64,000 nucleotides of DNA from Rapana venosa (GCA_028751875.1 CM054167.1:30655824-30719823); one strand, 5' to 3'. Shown: positions 1 to 11,575, numbered from the stretch's first letter. The notes: generated by a model from the sequence alone, not told the origin. Numbers and translations: made by a program.

Positions 1-175
1 TCGGCATAATGGGAGAGATTTGTTATCTTTTAAGTCTTTCTGGAAAGAGAAAAAAAAAAGGCAGGAGAATGGACCAAGAAGGCAGTAAATAGACAAAAAG
101 AAGGAGGCGACAGGAAGAAAAGAAAACAAGACGGAAACAAAGAGAGGGATAAAAAAAAAAAGGGGGAATTCAGAA
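1..175 (+). repeat. Repeat F, partial
   Basis: TCGGCATAATGGGAGAGATT, GGAGAATGGACCAAGAAGGC and AGAAAACAAGACGGAAACAA, as in the full copy at 13803-14125. The left edge of the window cuts it. Confidence 0.68.
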
Positions 176-420
176 TTTGACATCAAAGAGTGTAAAACGC
201 CTATGCAATCAACTTTAATCCGACCGTCACATGAACAGTCATCATCGTCATCGTCATCGTCATCGTCGACCTCATCATTGTCATCATCATGAACGTCATC
301 ATAGCCGTCTGTGTCATTATTGTCATCATCATCATCAGTGAGATTTTTGCCCGTCATGTAGGTAGCCGCATTCCGACTTCGGAGATGTCTAATAACAAGA
401 ATAAGAACAAGAACAACAAG

Positions 421-846
421 AACAATAATAATAATGATAATAATAATAATAATAATAAATGGAATTTATATATAGCGCTGTATGCTGGGTATGTTTGTGT
501 TTCCGTAAACCATCGAACGCTGGCATGAATTATGGGATCTTAAACGTGTATATTTGATCTTCTGCATGTGTATAAATTATTATACGCGAAGGGGATTAAG
601 GCGCTGGAAGGTCTGGTGACATGAATTATGGGATCTTAAACGTGTATATTTGATCTTCTGCATGCCTATAGATTATTATACGCGAAGGGGATTAAGGCGC
701 TGGAAGGTCTGCCCTTGAAGCTGACCTGGGAGATCGTAAAAATCGCCATCCTTGATTCATCAGACACCGGCCGCTGAGATTCGAACCCACGACCTCATGG
801 ACCCATTGGACTGAAGTTAAATGGTCTTAACCACTCGGCTATAGCG
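421..846 (-). mobile_element. SINE D: Leu/Ser-tRNA-like head, LINE-shared ATT tail
   Basis: On the minus strand it starts GACGCTATAGCCGAGTGGTT (A box) with GGGTTCGAATCTC (B box), and ends in GCGCTATATATAAATTCCAT and ATT repeats, the 3' end also carried by the L2/CR1-like LINE. A 96-bp part of the body is tandemly duplicated (about 525-620 and 621-712). Confidence 0.75.
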
Positions 847-1162
847 TCCATCATCAAAATTAGTAAAATTAAATTTAAAAAAAATTACTAGCTGTAAGAA
901 AAATGGAAAATGACCATGACACATGGATTCATTGTTTTTCTTGGTCCAATAGTTACATCTGAGCTGGATTGAGAGGATTAACAGTTTGTGTGGGGAAAAC
1001 CCCCCCAACCCAACCAAACCCAAAAAACCAACAAACAAACAAAACCCTGCGATCCTTGAGATTGAAGAAATTATGTTGGTCAAATCATGTTACTTGGGAG
1101 TCAGAAGCTGACCTTTCAAGGTAAATTCTTTTTTAAATGTTATTGTTGTGTTGCTTAGGGAG

Positions 1163-1520
1163 GGCGGGATAGCCTGGTGGTCAGAGTGATGCGCATTGCG
1201 CTCGTGATCTGCTGACTCGGGTTCGATTCTCGTTCAAGAGGATTTTTCATCTAGAGTTAACATCAGTGCCGACTCCACTACCCCCAAAAGTCCTTCGGGA
1301 GAGACCATAAACCGAGGTCCCGTGTGGGAACGCACGCAGAACATATTGCTCATACGATAAAACCCGTTCCACTTTTCGGAAGAGTAGGAGGCCATTGTGT
1401 GCCGGTGGGAACGGATGACAACATTTCCAAAACTGCATATACACAGGGACTGGTTGTAAATAAAGCACATGAGTGTGTATTTCATAGTCCTCGAAATAAA
1501 AGAATAAAAGAAAGAAAGAG
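1163..1520 (+). mobile_element. SINE A, full length
   Basis: tRNA-like head GGGATAGCCTGGTGGTCAGA with B box GGTTCGATTCTC, the body with CCATAAACCGAGG and GTGCCGGTGGGAACGG, and the tail AAATAAAAGAATAAAAGAAA. This is a reference copy for the family. Confidence 0.88.
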
Positions 1521-1674
1521 AGTTCTGATGCTGAGTCAGTTTTAATTAAGAATGTTGTGCCTAAACCCTAGTGATTAGAAGCTATGCATTCAGAATTTTT
1601 AAAAAGTTTGTGCCGGACAGTATTTCTCTTGATGGTATTAATTCTTTTTTCATTTAAAAAAAATATATTTCATT

Positions 1675-1802
1675 TATACCACTTTATGTCACGAGATTTT
1701 CTGCGTGAAATTCGGGCTGCTCTTCCCGGGGAGAGCGCCTCGCCACAAGAGCAGCGCCACCCTTTTTTTCTTTTTTTTTTTTTTGGGTCTGCAACTGTAT
1801 TT
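1675..1802 (-). mobile_element. SINE B 3' part
   Basis: Contains the family's 3' end (ACCACTTTATGTCACGAGAT) and its GC-rich block; truncated by the SINE A insertion at 1803. Confidence 0.7.
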
Positions 1803-2161
1803 GTTTATTTTATATTTTATTTTATTTATTCTTTTATATCGAGGATAATGGAATAAGCACTCATGTGCTTTTTTACATCCAGTCCCCGTGTGTATGCGGT
1901 TTTGTAAATTTTGTCATCTGTTTCCACCGGCACACAATGACCTACTCTTACGAAAAGCGGAACAGGATTTAACGTGTGCGCAAGATGTTCTGCGTGCGTT
2001 CGCACACGGGGCCTCGGTTTATAGTCTCATCCGAAGGACTTTTGGGGAGAATGGAGTCTGCACTGATGTTGACTCCAGGGGAAAATATCCCCTTAAACGG
2101 GAATCGAACCCGGGTCGTCAGATTGCGAGCGCAATGTTCTAACCACTAGGCTATCCCGTCC
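1803..2161 (-). mobile_element. SINE A, full length, inserted in SINE B
   Basis: Tail (TTTATTCTTTTATATCGAGG) to head (GGCTATCCCGTCC) on the plus strand, with an intact B box complement GGGAATCGAACCCGGG. It breaks the SINE B copy that starts at 1675. Confidence 0.88.
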
Positions 2162-2257
2162 AGTAGAAGCTATGCATACAGAATTTTTAAAAAATAATTT
2201 TTGTGCCAGACAGTATTTCTCTTGATGGTAATAAATCTTTTTTCTTTTATATTTCAT

Positions 2258-2485
2258 TTATACCACTTTATGTCACGAGATTTATCTGCGTGAAATTTGG
2301 GCTGCTCTCCCCGGGGAGAGCGCGTCGCCACAAGAGCAGCGCCACCTTTTTTTTTCTTTTTTGGTCTGCAACTGTATTTGTTTCCCTATCAGAGTGGCTT
2401 TTTTTTTCTAAGAATTTTGCCAGGGACAACTCTCTTGTTGCCGTGGTTTTTTTTACGTGCGCTGAATAATTTTGTGTCACACACG

Positions 2486-2516
<31 letters not shown>

Positions 2517-2557
2517 TAGCGCCCAGACCACCACTGATGGTCTAATGGATGGGGGGG
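2258..2557 (-). mobile_element. SINE B, lacking its tRNA head
   Basis: Runs from the 3' end (TATACCACTTTATGTCACGA) through CTCTCCCCGGGGAGAG to the AGACTAGCGCCCAGACC segment and stops before the head, 18 bp before the orphan exon acceptor. Confidence 0.78.
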
Positions 2558-2574
2558 TCTTTATTTTCCTATAG

Positions 2575-2681
2575 GCAATTCTGAGTACAAGCACACTTAC
2601 CGCAACGTTCTCAAGCCAGTATCACCTGAGCGATGGCTGTATGAAGATACACTTCCTCTGCTGCCCGAGCCGGCATCATGA
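2575..2681 (+). CDS. Orphan terminal coding exon of an unrecognised gene
   Basis: Directly after a good acceptor (TTTTCCTATAG, AG at 2573-2574) an open frame encodes NSEYKHTYRNVLKPVSPERW and then LYEDTLPLLPEPAS before TGA at 2679-2681. Two bases precede the first full codon. The composition is protein-like and not part of any repeat family seen here. A truncated SINE B ends about 18 bp upstream of the acceptor. If real, it is the 3' end of a plus-strand gene whose other exons lie to the left or within the window's first 2.5 kb; I do not recognise the protein. It could also be a gene fragment left by duplication. Confidence 0.45.
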
Positions 2682-2805
2682 ACTGATTTAACAAAATAGC
2701 AATAATTATACATACGACTTTAAATCAAAAATGAACGCGCAAAGTAAATGTACAGATAAAGACATCTTAATATACAGACCTATACAGACATTAGTTGGGT
2801 GGCGC

Positions 2806-2905
2806 TGCTCTTGTGGCGACGTGCTCTCCCCGGGGAGAGAGAGAGCAGCCCGAATTTCACGCAGAGAAATCTGCCGTGACTTAAAAGTGGTATAAATGAA
2901 GATAT
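2806..2905 (+). mobile_element. SINE B 3' fragment
   Basis: GGCGCTGCTCTTGTGGCGAC, the self-complementary GGGGAGAG block and GACTTAAAAGTGGTATAAAT. Confidence 0.7.
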
Positions 2906-2964
2906 AAAAATAAATAAATGAATAAATGAATGAGTAGTTTTGGGCAGTAATTTAACCTTATGTA

Positions 2965-3262
2965 ATATTCTTCATCGAATGCTCAGACAGCAACCACTGC
3001 TGTCTGTCATATTATGAGCGAAAATACATTGCGCTGCCGTTAATTATGCGCCTGACAAGTCAGGCCCAGGGCATCAGAGTTTGGCTGGGAGAATTATCTT
3101 TTAAATCTTTCAGGGGGGGGGGAAAAAAAAAGAGAGGGGGGGGGGGGGGGGGTGACGTGGGTGCAGAAGGTTGGACCGAGAAGGCAGAAGAAAGAAAACA
3201 GACAAGAAGGGAGTGACAAGAAGAAAAAAAGAACAAATCAGAAACAAAGAGACGGATAGAAA
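2965..3262 (+). repeat. Repeat F
   Basis: TCGAATGCTCAGACAGCAAC, CACTGCTGTCTGTCATATTA, TGACAAGTCAGGCCCAGGGC and a poly-G run at 3135-3152. A further scrap (GAAGTTTCAGAAGGCGGGGA) is at 3685-3795. Confidence 0.7.
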
Positions 3263-3274
3263 AGAGGGAATTTT

Positions 3275-3675
3275 TAGTGGATCGGTGGTCTAGAGGTAAC
3301 GCACCTGCCTAGAAGGTGGAAAGTCCGGGTTTCAAACGCGTGGTGGTTCGATCCCCGGTTGTTCCCGAAACTTTCCCCGCCATCCACTAGACCATGAGTG
3401 GTGGTCTGGGTTCTAGTCTTTCGGATGAGACGAGAAACCAAGATCCCACGTGCAATACTCATTTAGCGCACGTAAAAGAACCCAAGGCAACAATAGCATT
3501 TGTCCCTGGCAAATTTATGTAGAACAAAGCCACTCTGATTCCAAAAACATTATGCTGACAAGAATTTTTAAAAAAAGGGGGGCGCTGCTCTTGTAGCGAC
3601 TCACTCTCCCCGGGGAGAGAAGCCCGAGCTTCAAGCAGATAAATCTGCCGTGACTTAAGGTGTTATACAATACAA
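3275..3675 (+). mobile_element. SINE B, full length
   Basis: tRNA-like head GTGGATCGGTGGTCTAGAGG with B box GGTTCGATCCC, body with CACCATGAGTGG-type segment and ACGTAAAAGAACCCAAGGCA, then GGCGCTGCTCTTGTAGCGAC and the 3' end GACTTAAGGTGTTATAC. Reference copy for the family. Confidence 0.85.
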
Positions 3676-3830
3676 TTCCTAGCGCAGAAGTTTCAGAAGG
3701 CGGGGATGTAGTTTATACTGACAGCCCCCCCCCCCCCCCCCCCCCCCATGAGGGGGAAAATGCAGGCATAACCCGCACTGTTTAGTGCACTACCCTCACC
3801 ATACAGACACTCTCTTTTTTGTTGTTGTTG

Positions 3831-4065
3831 TTAACATCAGTGCTGACTCCACTCCCTCCCTCCCCCCCCCCCCCCAAAAAAAAAAGTCATTCAGATGAGA
3901 CTATAAACGGAGGCCCCTGTGCGCGAATGCACACAGAACATCTTGGGCACACGTTAAAATCCGTTTCGTTTTTCGGAAGAATAGAACTACATACACACCA
4001 GATTGGATGTGAAAAAAAAGTACATGACAGCTTATTCCATTATCCTTGAAATAAAAATTTTAATA
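3831..4065 (+). mobile_element. SINE A, head missing
   Basis: Starts at TTAACATCAGTGCTGACTCC and runs to the tail CATTATCCTTGAAATAAAA; contains a poly-C run at 3864-3876. Confidence 0.75.
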
Positions 4066-4079
4066 ATAAAATAATAGAT

Positions 4080-4502
4080 AAATAAATAATAAATATCACT
4101 TTTCTCAACATCATGCCGACACAATGAACAGTGAAAACTTACCGAAATGTACTTTTAAATGCCCAAAGGTTACTACAATATATCCTGATGGTACAGAAAT
4201 ACTTTTGAATAACTGACAAGACACCATTTTCAGCTGTCAAAAAATGATTGATCCTCAAGATTGGCTTACACAGTTCCCCTACCAGAGACTATTGCTATGG
4301 TAGACAGTCCCAGAGAGGAATTTTTTTAAGAAACAGAAAAAGGCAGCTGACAAACAGCCTTTTCAATGAAAATGATGCTATAAAATACTTACAACAATCA
4401 AACTGACCCACAAAAAGTTAGCCAGCAGATGTCCAAAATACCAAACATGGAAAACACATGTTACTGTATACAGGCTACACACCACCTCTAAATCTTGCAA
4501 TT

Positions 4503-4538
<36 letters not shown>

Positions 4539-5640
4539 TTTTCCTATCATTATTGCATTCATACCGAACGTACAAAGGCATTCACGAAAAACAGCAACAA
4601 CAGCAACAACCTTTTTGAGAAAGACTAGCCTCTGACTCGAAACTCATGATTGCACAAATCTGATAGGTTTGTGTGTTTTTTCTTTTTTTTCAGCAAACAC
4701 TGTACTCCCTCAGTCATTTGTCGTCTGCTATCTTCGTATCAAAAATATGCATACGCAGGTCAACAGTGTAGACATGCCATCGTCATTTGATTATCATTTC
4801 CAACTTTTTCATGAATACTTTGTATTATTCCTTGTCCCAAGTTTTAATACACAATGCACTTTTTTCATACTTTTTAAGAAAGTCTGAGCAAAATCAGCAA
4901 ACAATTATTCTTTCTGTCTAGTTTTCCCCGGAAGCTAAAGGTGGAGTATAACCTAATAGTATCTATGACCTTCAACTTCCTCTTTAGGTTTGGAATTATC
5001 TTCCCTTTGTTGAAGACTTCAGAATTGATAGACTTTCTGATCGACTTCTCGACAGAAAGAAAACAGCGAAAACGTGTATGAGGCTTGTTCTTGTGGACAT
5101 GCCAAGCCATTCAGCTTGAGAAGTACAGTGTTCTGATTAGCAGAAGGATAAAAGCTCATCTACAATCGGGATTTTATCACCACGAATGTAAGTTGAAAAT
5201 GTATCTTGAATTCATGACTCAAGAGCCAAGTTAAACAAAAGTTAACATTGGCTAAGTACTATGTCTATGGTTTAGCACTTATTAGTAGTAATACTTAAAC
5301 TGTAAACTGCACGGTACAGACATAGTGCGCAGTGCTGATACTAGTGACAGTGATACATCAATTTAATTATTTCCTAACGATGAATCTGCTCAGTCGGCAT
5401 AACAGCATATTGAGCATAGACCTAATCAAAGGCACATTCTCCATTATAAAACACTACCACATCGAAGAAAAAAAGATCCCGGATTTGTTCTCCAGCTTAG
5501 GCATACCTAGTTTTAATGTTAATCATCTATGACATTGATTTAAATTGGGTTGGAAATGTGCATGAAAATAATAACAGACCCCATTGTACAGTAGTTAAAA
5601 TTAAAAAGCTAAGACGATGGATCCATGCATAAATAAATAC
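4080..5640. other. No gene recognised
   Basis: Holds a 38-base poly-C run (4503-4538), otherwise unique-looking AT-rich sequence without convincing frames, splice pairs or repeats known from the rest of the window. Confidence 0.6.
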
Positions 5641-5642
5641 AG

Positions 5643-5643
<1 letters not shown>

Positions 5644-5699
<56 letters not shown>

Positions 5700-5785
5700 A
5701 CTTTGTGTCACTGTGTGTGTGTGTGACTTTGTGTCACTGTGTGTGTCACTGTGTGTGTGTGTGTCTCTGTGTGTGTGTGTGTTAT
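5644..5785. repeat. (GT)n microsatellite and GT-rich minisatellite
   Basis: A pure GT run at 5644-5690 followed by units of GTGTGTGACTTTGTGTCACT. Confidence 0.95.
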
Positions 5786-6849
5786 ATTTTTATATGAAGC
5801 TGTCTTGGAATGTTTAAACCAATATGAAATGTAGCTTTCACAGAGTCATATTCTTTGAGATTATGATTCGCATCATTGTGCCTGTACTGTAGTGTCACTG
5901 TCAGTATTCTGAGTATTGTAATTGCCCTTCATGGGATGATTATTAAAGTGTTTTTGACTTGACTCATCAATGTTAGCTTCAGCCAGTTCAGGAAGAATTT
6001 TTTTTTTTATCTGCTTCAAGTTGAACTTCAAGTAAACAATGAACGTACCTCAACAGAGACTCGTATAGTCATACTCAGACTCTCATCTGCTGTAATATCC
6101 CATAAGATGCTCTGCTAGTGCTACTCCATGCCTACAGCTCAGTGCCAAGAAATGCACACACACACACACACACACACACAATATATATATGACTTTCTGC
6201 CAAAAGGTCGTCACCCAGAGGGGTGGTCTCTTTGAAAAAAAAAAAAATGCTTCTGAAAAGATCTGACTGTTGTTTTTTTGTGTGGGTGTTGTGAAAGAGT
6301 TAAATATATAGTAGAAATAAAATGTAGGCATAATTGGACAGGGTTGCCGAGAAATTGAAGCTTAAATGTCATTTTTGCAAGAAAAAATGGCGCCCAAAAA
6401 CGGACACTGCTACACCATCGACAAACAAAACTCGTTCAGAGCCAAAGTACTGTCGGAATACTACTTCTCTTTTAATAATAGAAAGAAGAAAAGTCAAACA
6501 AACAGAGCACCAAAAAAGGTGTCAGGTACAAGAAAACCGATTTCAAAAATAAAGCGGTCGCACATAACCTTCGGTGTAATCACATTTCCACATCGACCTC
6601 CGAACTTTCGAATCGTCATCTGCGATAACGTGGGCACAAAGGAGCTGCCTGCGATCTATTTTCGGTTGACCAATGAGGAAGCTACACCAGGAAATGAGAA
6701 CCGGTTTATTTTCTATTCGGTTTTCTTTTTCAATGGAAGTTTTGTCATCCACCCGATTTTTGGTGTAATCACTGATGTACGACAAATCTGGTGATAAAAA
6801 CGCTAAATTAAAAACGATAATTTTGAAACGTTTACTACACTTTCGTTTA

Positions 6850-6921
6850 GTCACGTGACAGCCACCATGTGATTTAAACCTTCACAAAGCATCGTTCGTG
6901 GAGAGCAACAACTTCGAAAAG
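6850..6921 (+). other. Candidate 5'-untranslated exon
   Basis: A stretch ending AACTTCGAAAAG|GTGAGT (donor at 6922) lies 1.3 kb upstream of the acceptor at 8231-8232. Pairing the two is inference; no promoter element was identified. Confidence 0.25.
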
Positions 6922-8536
6922 GTGAGTGGTACTCAGTAATAGTAAGCTGACGTACGACCATTTAGTAGATAAAATGACCTGCGACCCTTATTTTTGTGAC
7001 ATTAACTCACTTTGGGGGGTTATTATGGTGTAAAATGAAGATTGTTCGTTAATAAGAAAAAAACATGTGATCTGAACTGTCTATGAGACCAATGACATAG
7101 ATGATTTGGCAATTTTATGATGAACCAGATTTTTTTTTTCTCTCAGTTTACACCAAACCGTTTAGTGTAATCAAGATATGCGATCACTGATGATGTGCGA
7201 CGTGTATTTTTAGAATGTTTTTTTTAAGTTTGTTCAAGTTATGATCTGTAGATTAAAGAGTGATTTAAAAAACAAATTTTATTTGTTTTTGTGTGCCTAA
7301 AGAGAGACAGAGAGTTGAAAGAATAAGCTGGAGGTCAGATTTGATAAAAAAAGAGTTTTTCTTCTTTGATTACACAAAGGGGATTGTTGTAAGCATGATG
7401 TGCAATCAAATTTTGCAGCTTTTGCTAGTATTACAAAAATACTTGGTTTAGATTTTATTTTATATTATTTTGTTAAATAGTACAGTGTTATTTGTATGTA
7501 GGGCCATGGGTAGTTGGGTTTGTGATAGGAATGCTCTTGCCCTATGCAGATATTGATCAATTGTGAAAAATATTGTTTAGTTTCCTACAGTTCTGGTTTG
7601 TTCAAATGTTTTATAAAAATAGTTTTTGATGATTTGTTTTTAAAAAAGCTCAGTCTTGCATATAATATCCAAAGTATCACTTTGACGTGCTGAATATTTC
7701 ATCAGGTTTGATATGAGTATGTTTTTAGAGTAAACATGAGGTATGACCAAGACATTGTGTGTAATACTGATATGTGATTAAAAAGGTAGTGTGTAAAATT
7801 AGAGTTCAGTTATAACATTTCTTAGCAAATCTGCTGTGAAAACATTTTAAAGATATGGTAGCATGTTTTGTAACAAATAAAAAGACAGACTTCATGACTC
7901 AAAGCAGAATGAAAGATAAAAACTGAACATTTTGTTACAAGTTAGACAATTTTACATTAGATGGGTCAGAGCCCAAACAGTATATTCTTACAGGTATTAC
8001 ATCCTTTTATGGTTTTAAGATACACAGGATGTATGCTGAAAATTATCTTTATATCTGTGTTTAATATTTATACACAAAATAATGAAATAGTATATGATAT
8101 ATAAATACAAACTTGTTCAAAACCTGCACAGTATATTACATAGTAGCTTATGAAATTAACTGAATAACATTAGGGCTTTCTGAAACTTCAGAAGAAATGT
8201 AATTACATTTTTTTCTTTAAAATCTATTTCAGGATGGCCAGGGTTCCAAAGAAGAAGGCCGGGAAGCTTTCCAATGCTGAAAGATGCCGAGCATACAGAG
8301 AGAAAATCGAGAAATTCTTCTTTTTGTTTGTTTGTTTGTTTTGGTGTGTAAACCAATACCAGACTATTTCCCTTGCTATTAAAAAACCCCAAACCACTGA
8401 TGCACTGAATGTCTGATAATTTTCTGTCAAGCACTAGTAATTACTTCTGATACTAGGAGAAAGCATATTATGTCAGACATTTTATAGTGTGTTTTGCCAC
8501 TAATGTGGTTACATTTTTACCATTGTGCTTTTTCTT

Positions 8537-8567
<31 letters not shown>

Positions 8568-9690
8568 TTGTATTTCTTTGGTTCATTGTAAAAATATAGT
8601 GAAAATTTTGATAAATAATTTTTTTAAATACATTTTATTGCTATTGTTCAAACTTGCTTCACTTTATTTCTTGGGTCTGATCATCTTTGAAAGTAATGTG
8701 TTGCCTACTGTCCCCAACTCCCATCACATTCTAATGTGTAAGTTGGGTTTTTTCCATTTCTATAGACATGTTTATAAGTGGATTCACGTGTTTTATGTGA
8801 GAAACAAGAAAACATCGGTGCAGGAGAGCATTTTTGATTGAAACAGGTATGAATTGTAGGTCATGTAGTGTTTTGGCGTAATACTGATGTGCGACATATT
8901 TGTTGGTTTTTGCATTTTCCTCTTTGAAATAAAAAAGATTGACATAAATTGAGTCTGTGGTGTGATCTTATTGTATATATGATGTGTTACATGGAACACA
9001 AAACAGTATATGTTATCCCATGTTATTAGTAGAAAACTGAAAAAAACTGTTGGATGTCGCACTTCACTGATTACCACACAAACAGCTTCCCATGACCCAT
9101 CAATTATTTGAAGGGAAAAAATTTTCTGGTCATACACATTGATATGAACATACTCTTCTCAAATATATTCATTTTTGTTATACAAACATATAAAAAAACA
9201 GACTTAATTAGGTAGTTGGTGGTAATCACTGAGGTGCGACAAACCAGTGCAATAAAATTCTAAATGCTATTTTCTCTAAAACTAAATGTCAAACTATCTT
9301 TTCCTCTCACATGTTAATTCCACATGAGTGCCCCTTTCGAGAAATGCACTTGGTTCAAGTTTTCCAGTTACTTTGTGTTCAACCCCCCTTGTCCTATTTT
9401 CATGACGACCTTTTGGCAGGAAGTCATATATATATATAAATATATATATATATATTATATATACAGAAACTGAGAAAGCCATGACTCATGCATGATGAAG
9501 GCATTGATAATTCATTATTGATCAATTGATGGGTATTCTATTTCTAAAGTTCTGTAGCGGGTTTTGCAAAAGATAATGCATCATCGTCTTTTTTATGATT
9601 AGAAATCATAATCACTAAAATGTCAATTTGACATAGTAGCTATGATGAATGTGACATAATTATCATTATGTCATATGACTTTTTTTGTTT
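6922..9690. other. Intergenic or intronic, with a recurring 20-bp motif
   Basis: Apart from the candidate exon at 8234, I see no gene. A poly-G run lies at 8546-8567. Copies of a GTAATCACTGATGTGCGACA-like motif are at 6762-6790, 7164-7203, 8876-8896, 9053-9077 (reversed) and 9221-9240. Confidence 0.6.
8234..8320 (+). CDS. Possible first coding exon, basic SNAERCRAYREK protein
   Basis: After an acceptor (TATTTCAG, AG at 8231-8232) an ATG opens MARVPKKKAGKLSNAERCRA and YREKIEKF. Short basic proteins with S/NAERCRxYREK-like starts are common multi-copy hypothetical proteins in invertebrate genomes; I assign no function. The frame then runs into a T/TTTG-rich stretch, so the 3' boundary is unclear and the exon may be cut by an insertion. 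A 5'-untranslated exon may end at 6921 before a GTGAGT donor. Confidence 0.35.
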
Positions 9691-9866
9691 CTGAGAGTGA
9701 GACCATCCCTTTAAATTATAAAAGAGGTGACAAATTTTCTCCCTCTGTCTTTTATGTTTCACTTTCATTGTTTCAGTGACCATCCCTAGTAAAATGGGTA
9801 TTAACAAAATTATTCTCCTTCACTCTCTCTGAATTTTCAGAGACCATCCCTTGTAAGTGATATCAT

Positions 9867-11317
9867 CTATCTATCTATCTATCTGTCCCGTAGTCTGACG
9901 ACCGTGGGGGCACCCTCAAAGACTCAGCAACCAGTTCCCTCCATTCCTCTCTCTGTTCTGCCTTTCTCAGGGTTTTGTTGAGTTCTAGGCCTGTCCATTC
10001 ACTGATGTTATCCTCCCAGCTCTTCCTTGGTCTGCCTCTTCTTCTTCCTCCTTGGACAGTGCCTTGCAAAACTGTCTTTGTAATTCCTTGGGATCTTGTG
10101 ACATGCCCATACCACTTAAGTTTACGCTTTTTCACGATCGTTAGAAGGTTCTCATAGGGTCCAATGGTTTGCTGGATTCTGTTATGCACGCTTTCGTTGC
10201 TTATGTGGTCTTTGTAGGAGATGCCAAGGAGTCTCCGAAAGCATCTCATCTCCACTGCCTGTACTCTTCTCTCCAAATCTGCAGTCAGGGTCCATGATTC
10301 ACAGGCATACAGAAATATGGATATGACAAGGGAGCGCATTAGTCTGATCTTGGAGATAAGTGAGATATTCTTGTCTCTCCAGATGGTGTTTAGTTTTGAC
10401 AAAGCTGTTATTGTCTGTGCAGTCCTGCATACTACTTCTGGCTTGGATCCCTGGTCTGATACACTGGCTCCCAGGTACTTGAAGCTTTGAACTGTTTCCA
10501 GTTTCTGGTCATTAACCCTGATATCAGTGCTAATGCCGTTGGTGTTATCAGTCATCAGTTTGGTCTTCTCTGCACTGATTTCCATGCCGTATGTTTTGGA
10601 GGCCTTATCCAAGTGTTCTGTTAGGCTGGCAAGCTCTTTTTCTGATCCTGCTATTCCATCAATGTCATCTGCGAAGCGGAGGTTTGTGATCGTTCTGCCA
10701 CCAATGCTGACTGATCCTTCATGATGTTCCAGTGCATCAGCCATGATTCTCTCAAGGAAGATGTTGAAAAGAGTGGGTGAGAGTAGACAGCCCTGCCTTA
10801 CTCCAACTGTTGTTCGAAACCATTCTCCAATGTTGTTGTTGTAGTACACTGCACTGGGGCCTCGCTGTACAGCTGTTTGATGACTCTGATCAGGTTTGCA
10901 TTGATGCTGTACAAATTCATGGTTGCCCACAAAGCTGCATGCCACACCCTGTCAAATGCCTTCTTAAAATCGATAAATACGTGGTAAAGGTCTTGTTGAT
11001 GTTGAAGGTACCGCTCACATAGTATTCTGAGGTTGAATATCTGTTCTGTTGTGCTGCGCCCTGCTCTGAAACCTGCTTGTTCCTCAGCAATGATGGTCTC
11101 TGCTTGTGGCTTCAGTCTATTCAATATTATCTGCAGCATGACCTTGCTTGGGTGACATATGAGGCTGATTGTGCGGTAATTATGGCATTGTTGTAGATTT
11201 CCTTTCTTGGGGAGGGTGATGATGAGTGACTGCGTCCATGGTGTTGGCCATTTTCCTGTCTGCCAGATCTTGTTGCAGATTCTTAGTAGGGCGCTGATCA
11301 TGGCTTCCCCTCCAGCT
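9867..11317 (-). mobile_element. 5'-truncated LINE (RTE/BovB-like), flanked by TSD
   Basis: Reverse-transcriptase ORFs on the minus strand: 11328-10798 (CHNYRTISL, EEQAGFRAGRST, VFIDFKKAFDRVWH) and 10945-9875 (VGVRQGCLLSPTLFNIFLE, LRFADDIDG, FKYLGASVS, then KLKWYGHV and GRRRGRPRKSWED). The two frames are joined by one single-base shift near 10860. The catalytic box is FADD. There is no endonuclease, so the copy is 5'-truncated. The 3' end has an (AGAT)n tail. An 11-bp target-site duplication AGTGATATCAT flanks it at 9856-9866 and 11318-11328. Clade assignment is from the C-terminal GRPRKSW-type motif and is tentative. Confidence 0.88.
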
Positions 11318-11394
11318 AGTGATATCATAAGAGGGGTTAAAAAAGTTCTCTCTCAGTCTCTGTCTGTCTGTCTGTCTCTCAATGTTTCAGAGAC

Positions 11395-11575
11395 ACAGCA
11401 CTAAAATCCAGCATCACTCAGTCAAGAACGCTATTACAAGTTCCCCTTCCTGTTACTAAGTCCAAGTGTGGTCAGTTCCTGCTATAATTAGCTCTAGCTG
11501 GTCTGGGATGGGATGGAATAGATAGCAGCTGAGAGCAGCTGTAACAGTGAAAGTGGGAGAAACTGACAGCTGTAG
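11395..11575 (+). repeat. Repeat E in the FBXW5 leader array
   Basis: GCACTAAAATCCAGCATCAC, CTCAGTCAAGAACGCTATTA, CAAGTGTGGTCAGTTCCTGC and GAAACTGACAGCTG. AGAGAC on both sides (11389, 11574) may be a short target duplication. Confidence 0.75.

Larger units (their letters stand above)
1575..2400. repeat. Imperfect tandem duplication around SINE B
   Basis: 1577-1795 and 2163-2385 are near-identical (AGAAGCTATGCAT, GACAGTATTTCTCTTGATGG, then a SINE B 3' end on the minus strand). The left copy is interrupted by a SINE A after TGCAACTGTATTTGTTT. Confidence 0.8.

Noticed and set aside
1888..2142. Recurring small frames such as [20 protein letters not shown] at many positions
   Set aside because: Each coincides with a SINE A copy in antisense; they are repeat-derived, not a gene family.
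6366..6794. 142-codon open frame (MSFLQEKMAPKNGHCY start)
   Set aside because: No recognisable domain, overlaps frames on the other strand of similar quality and carries the recurring GTAATCACTGATGTACGAC motif; not enough to call a gene.
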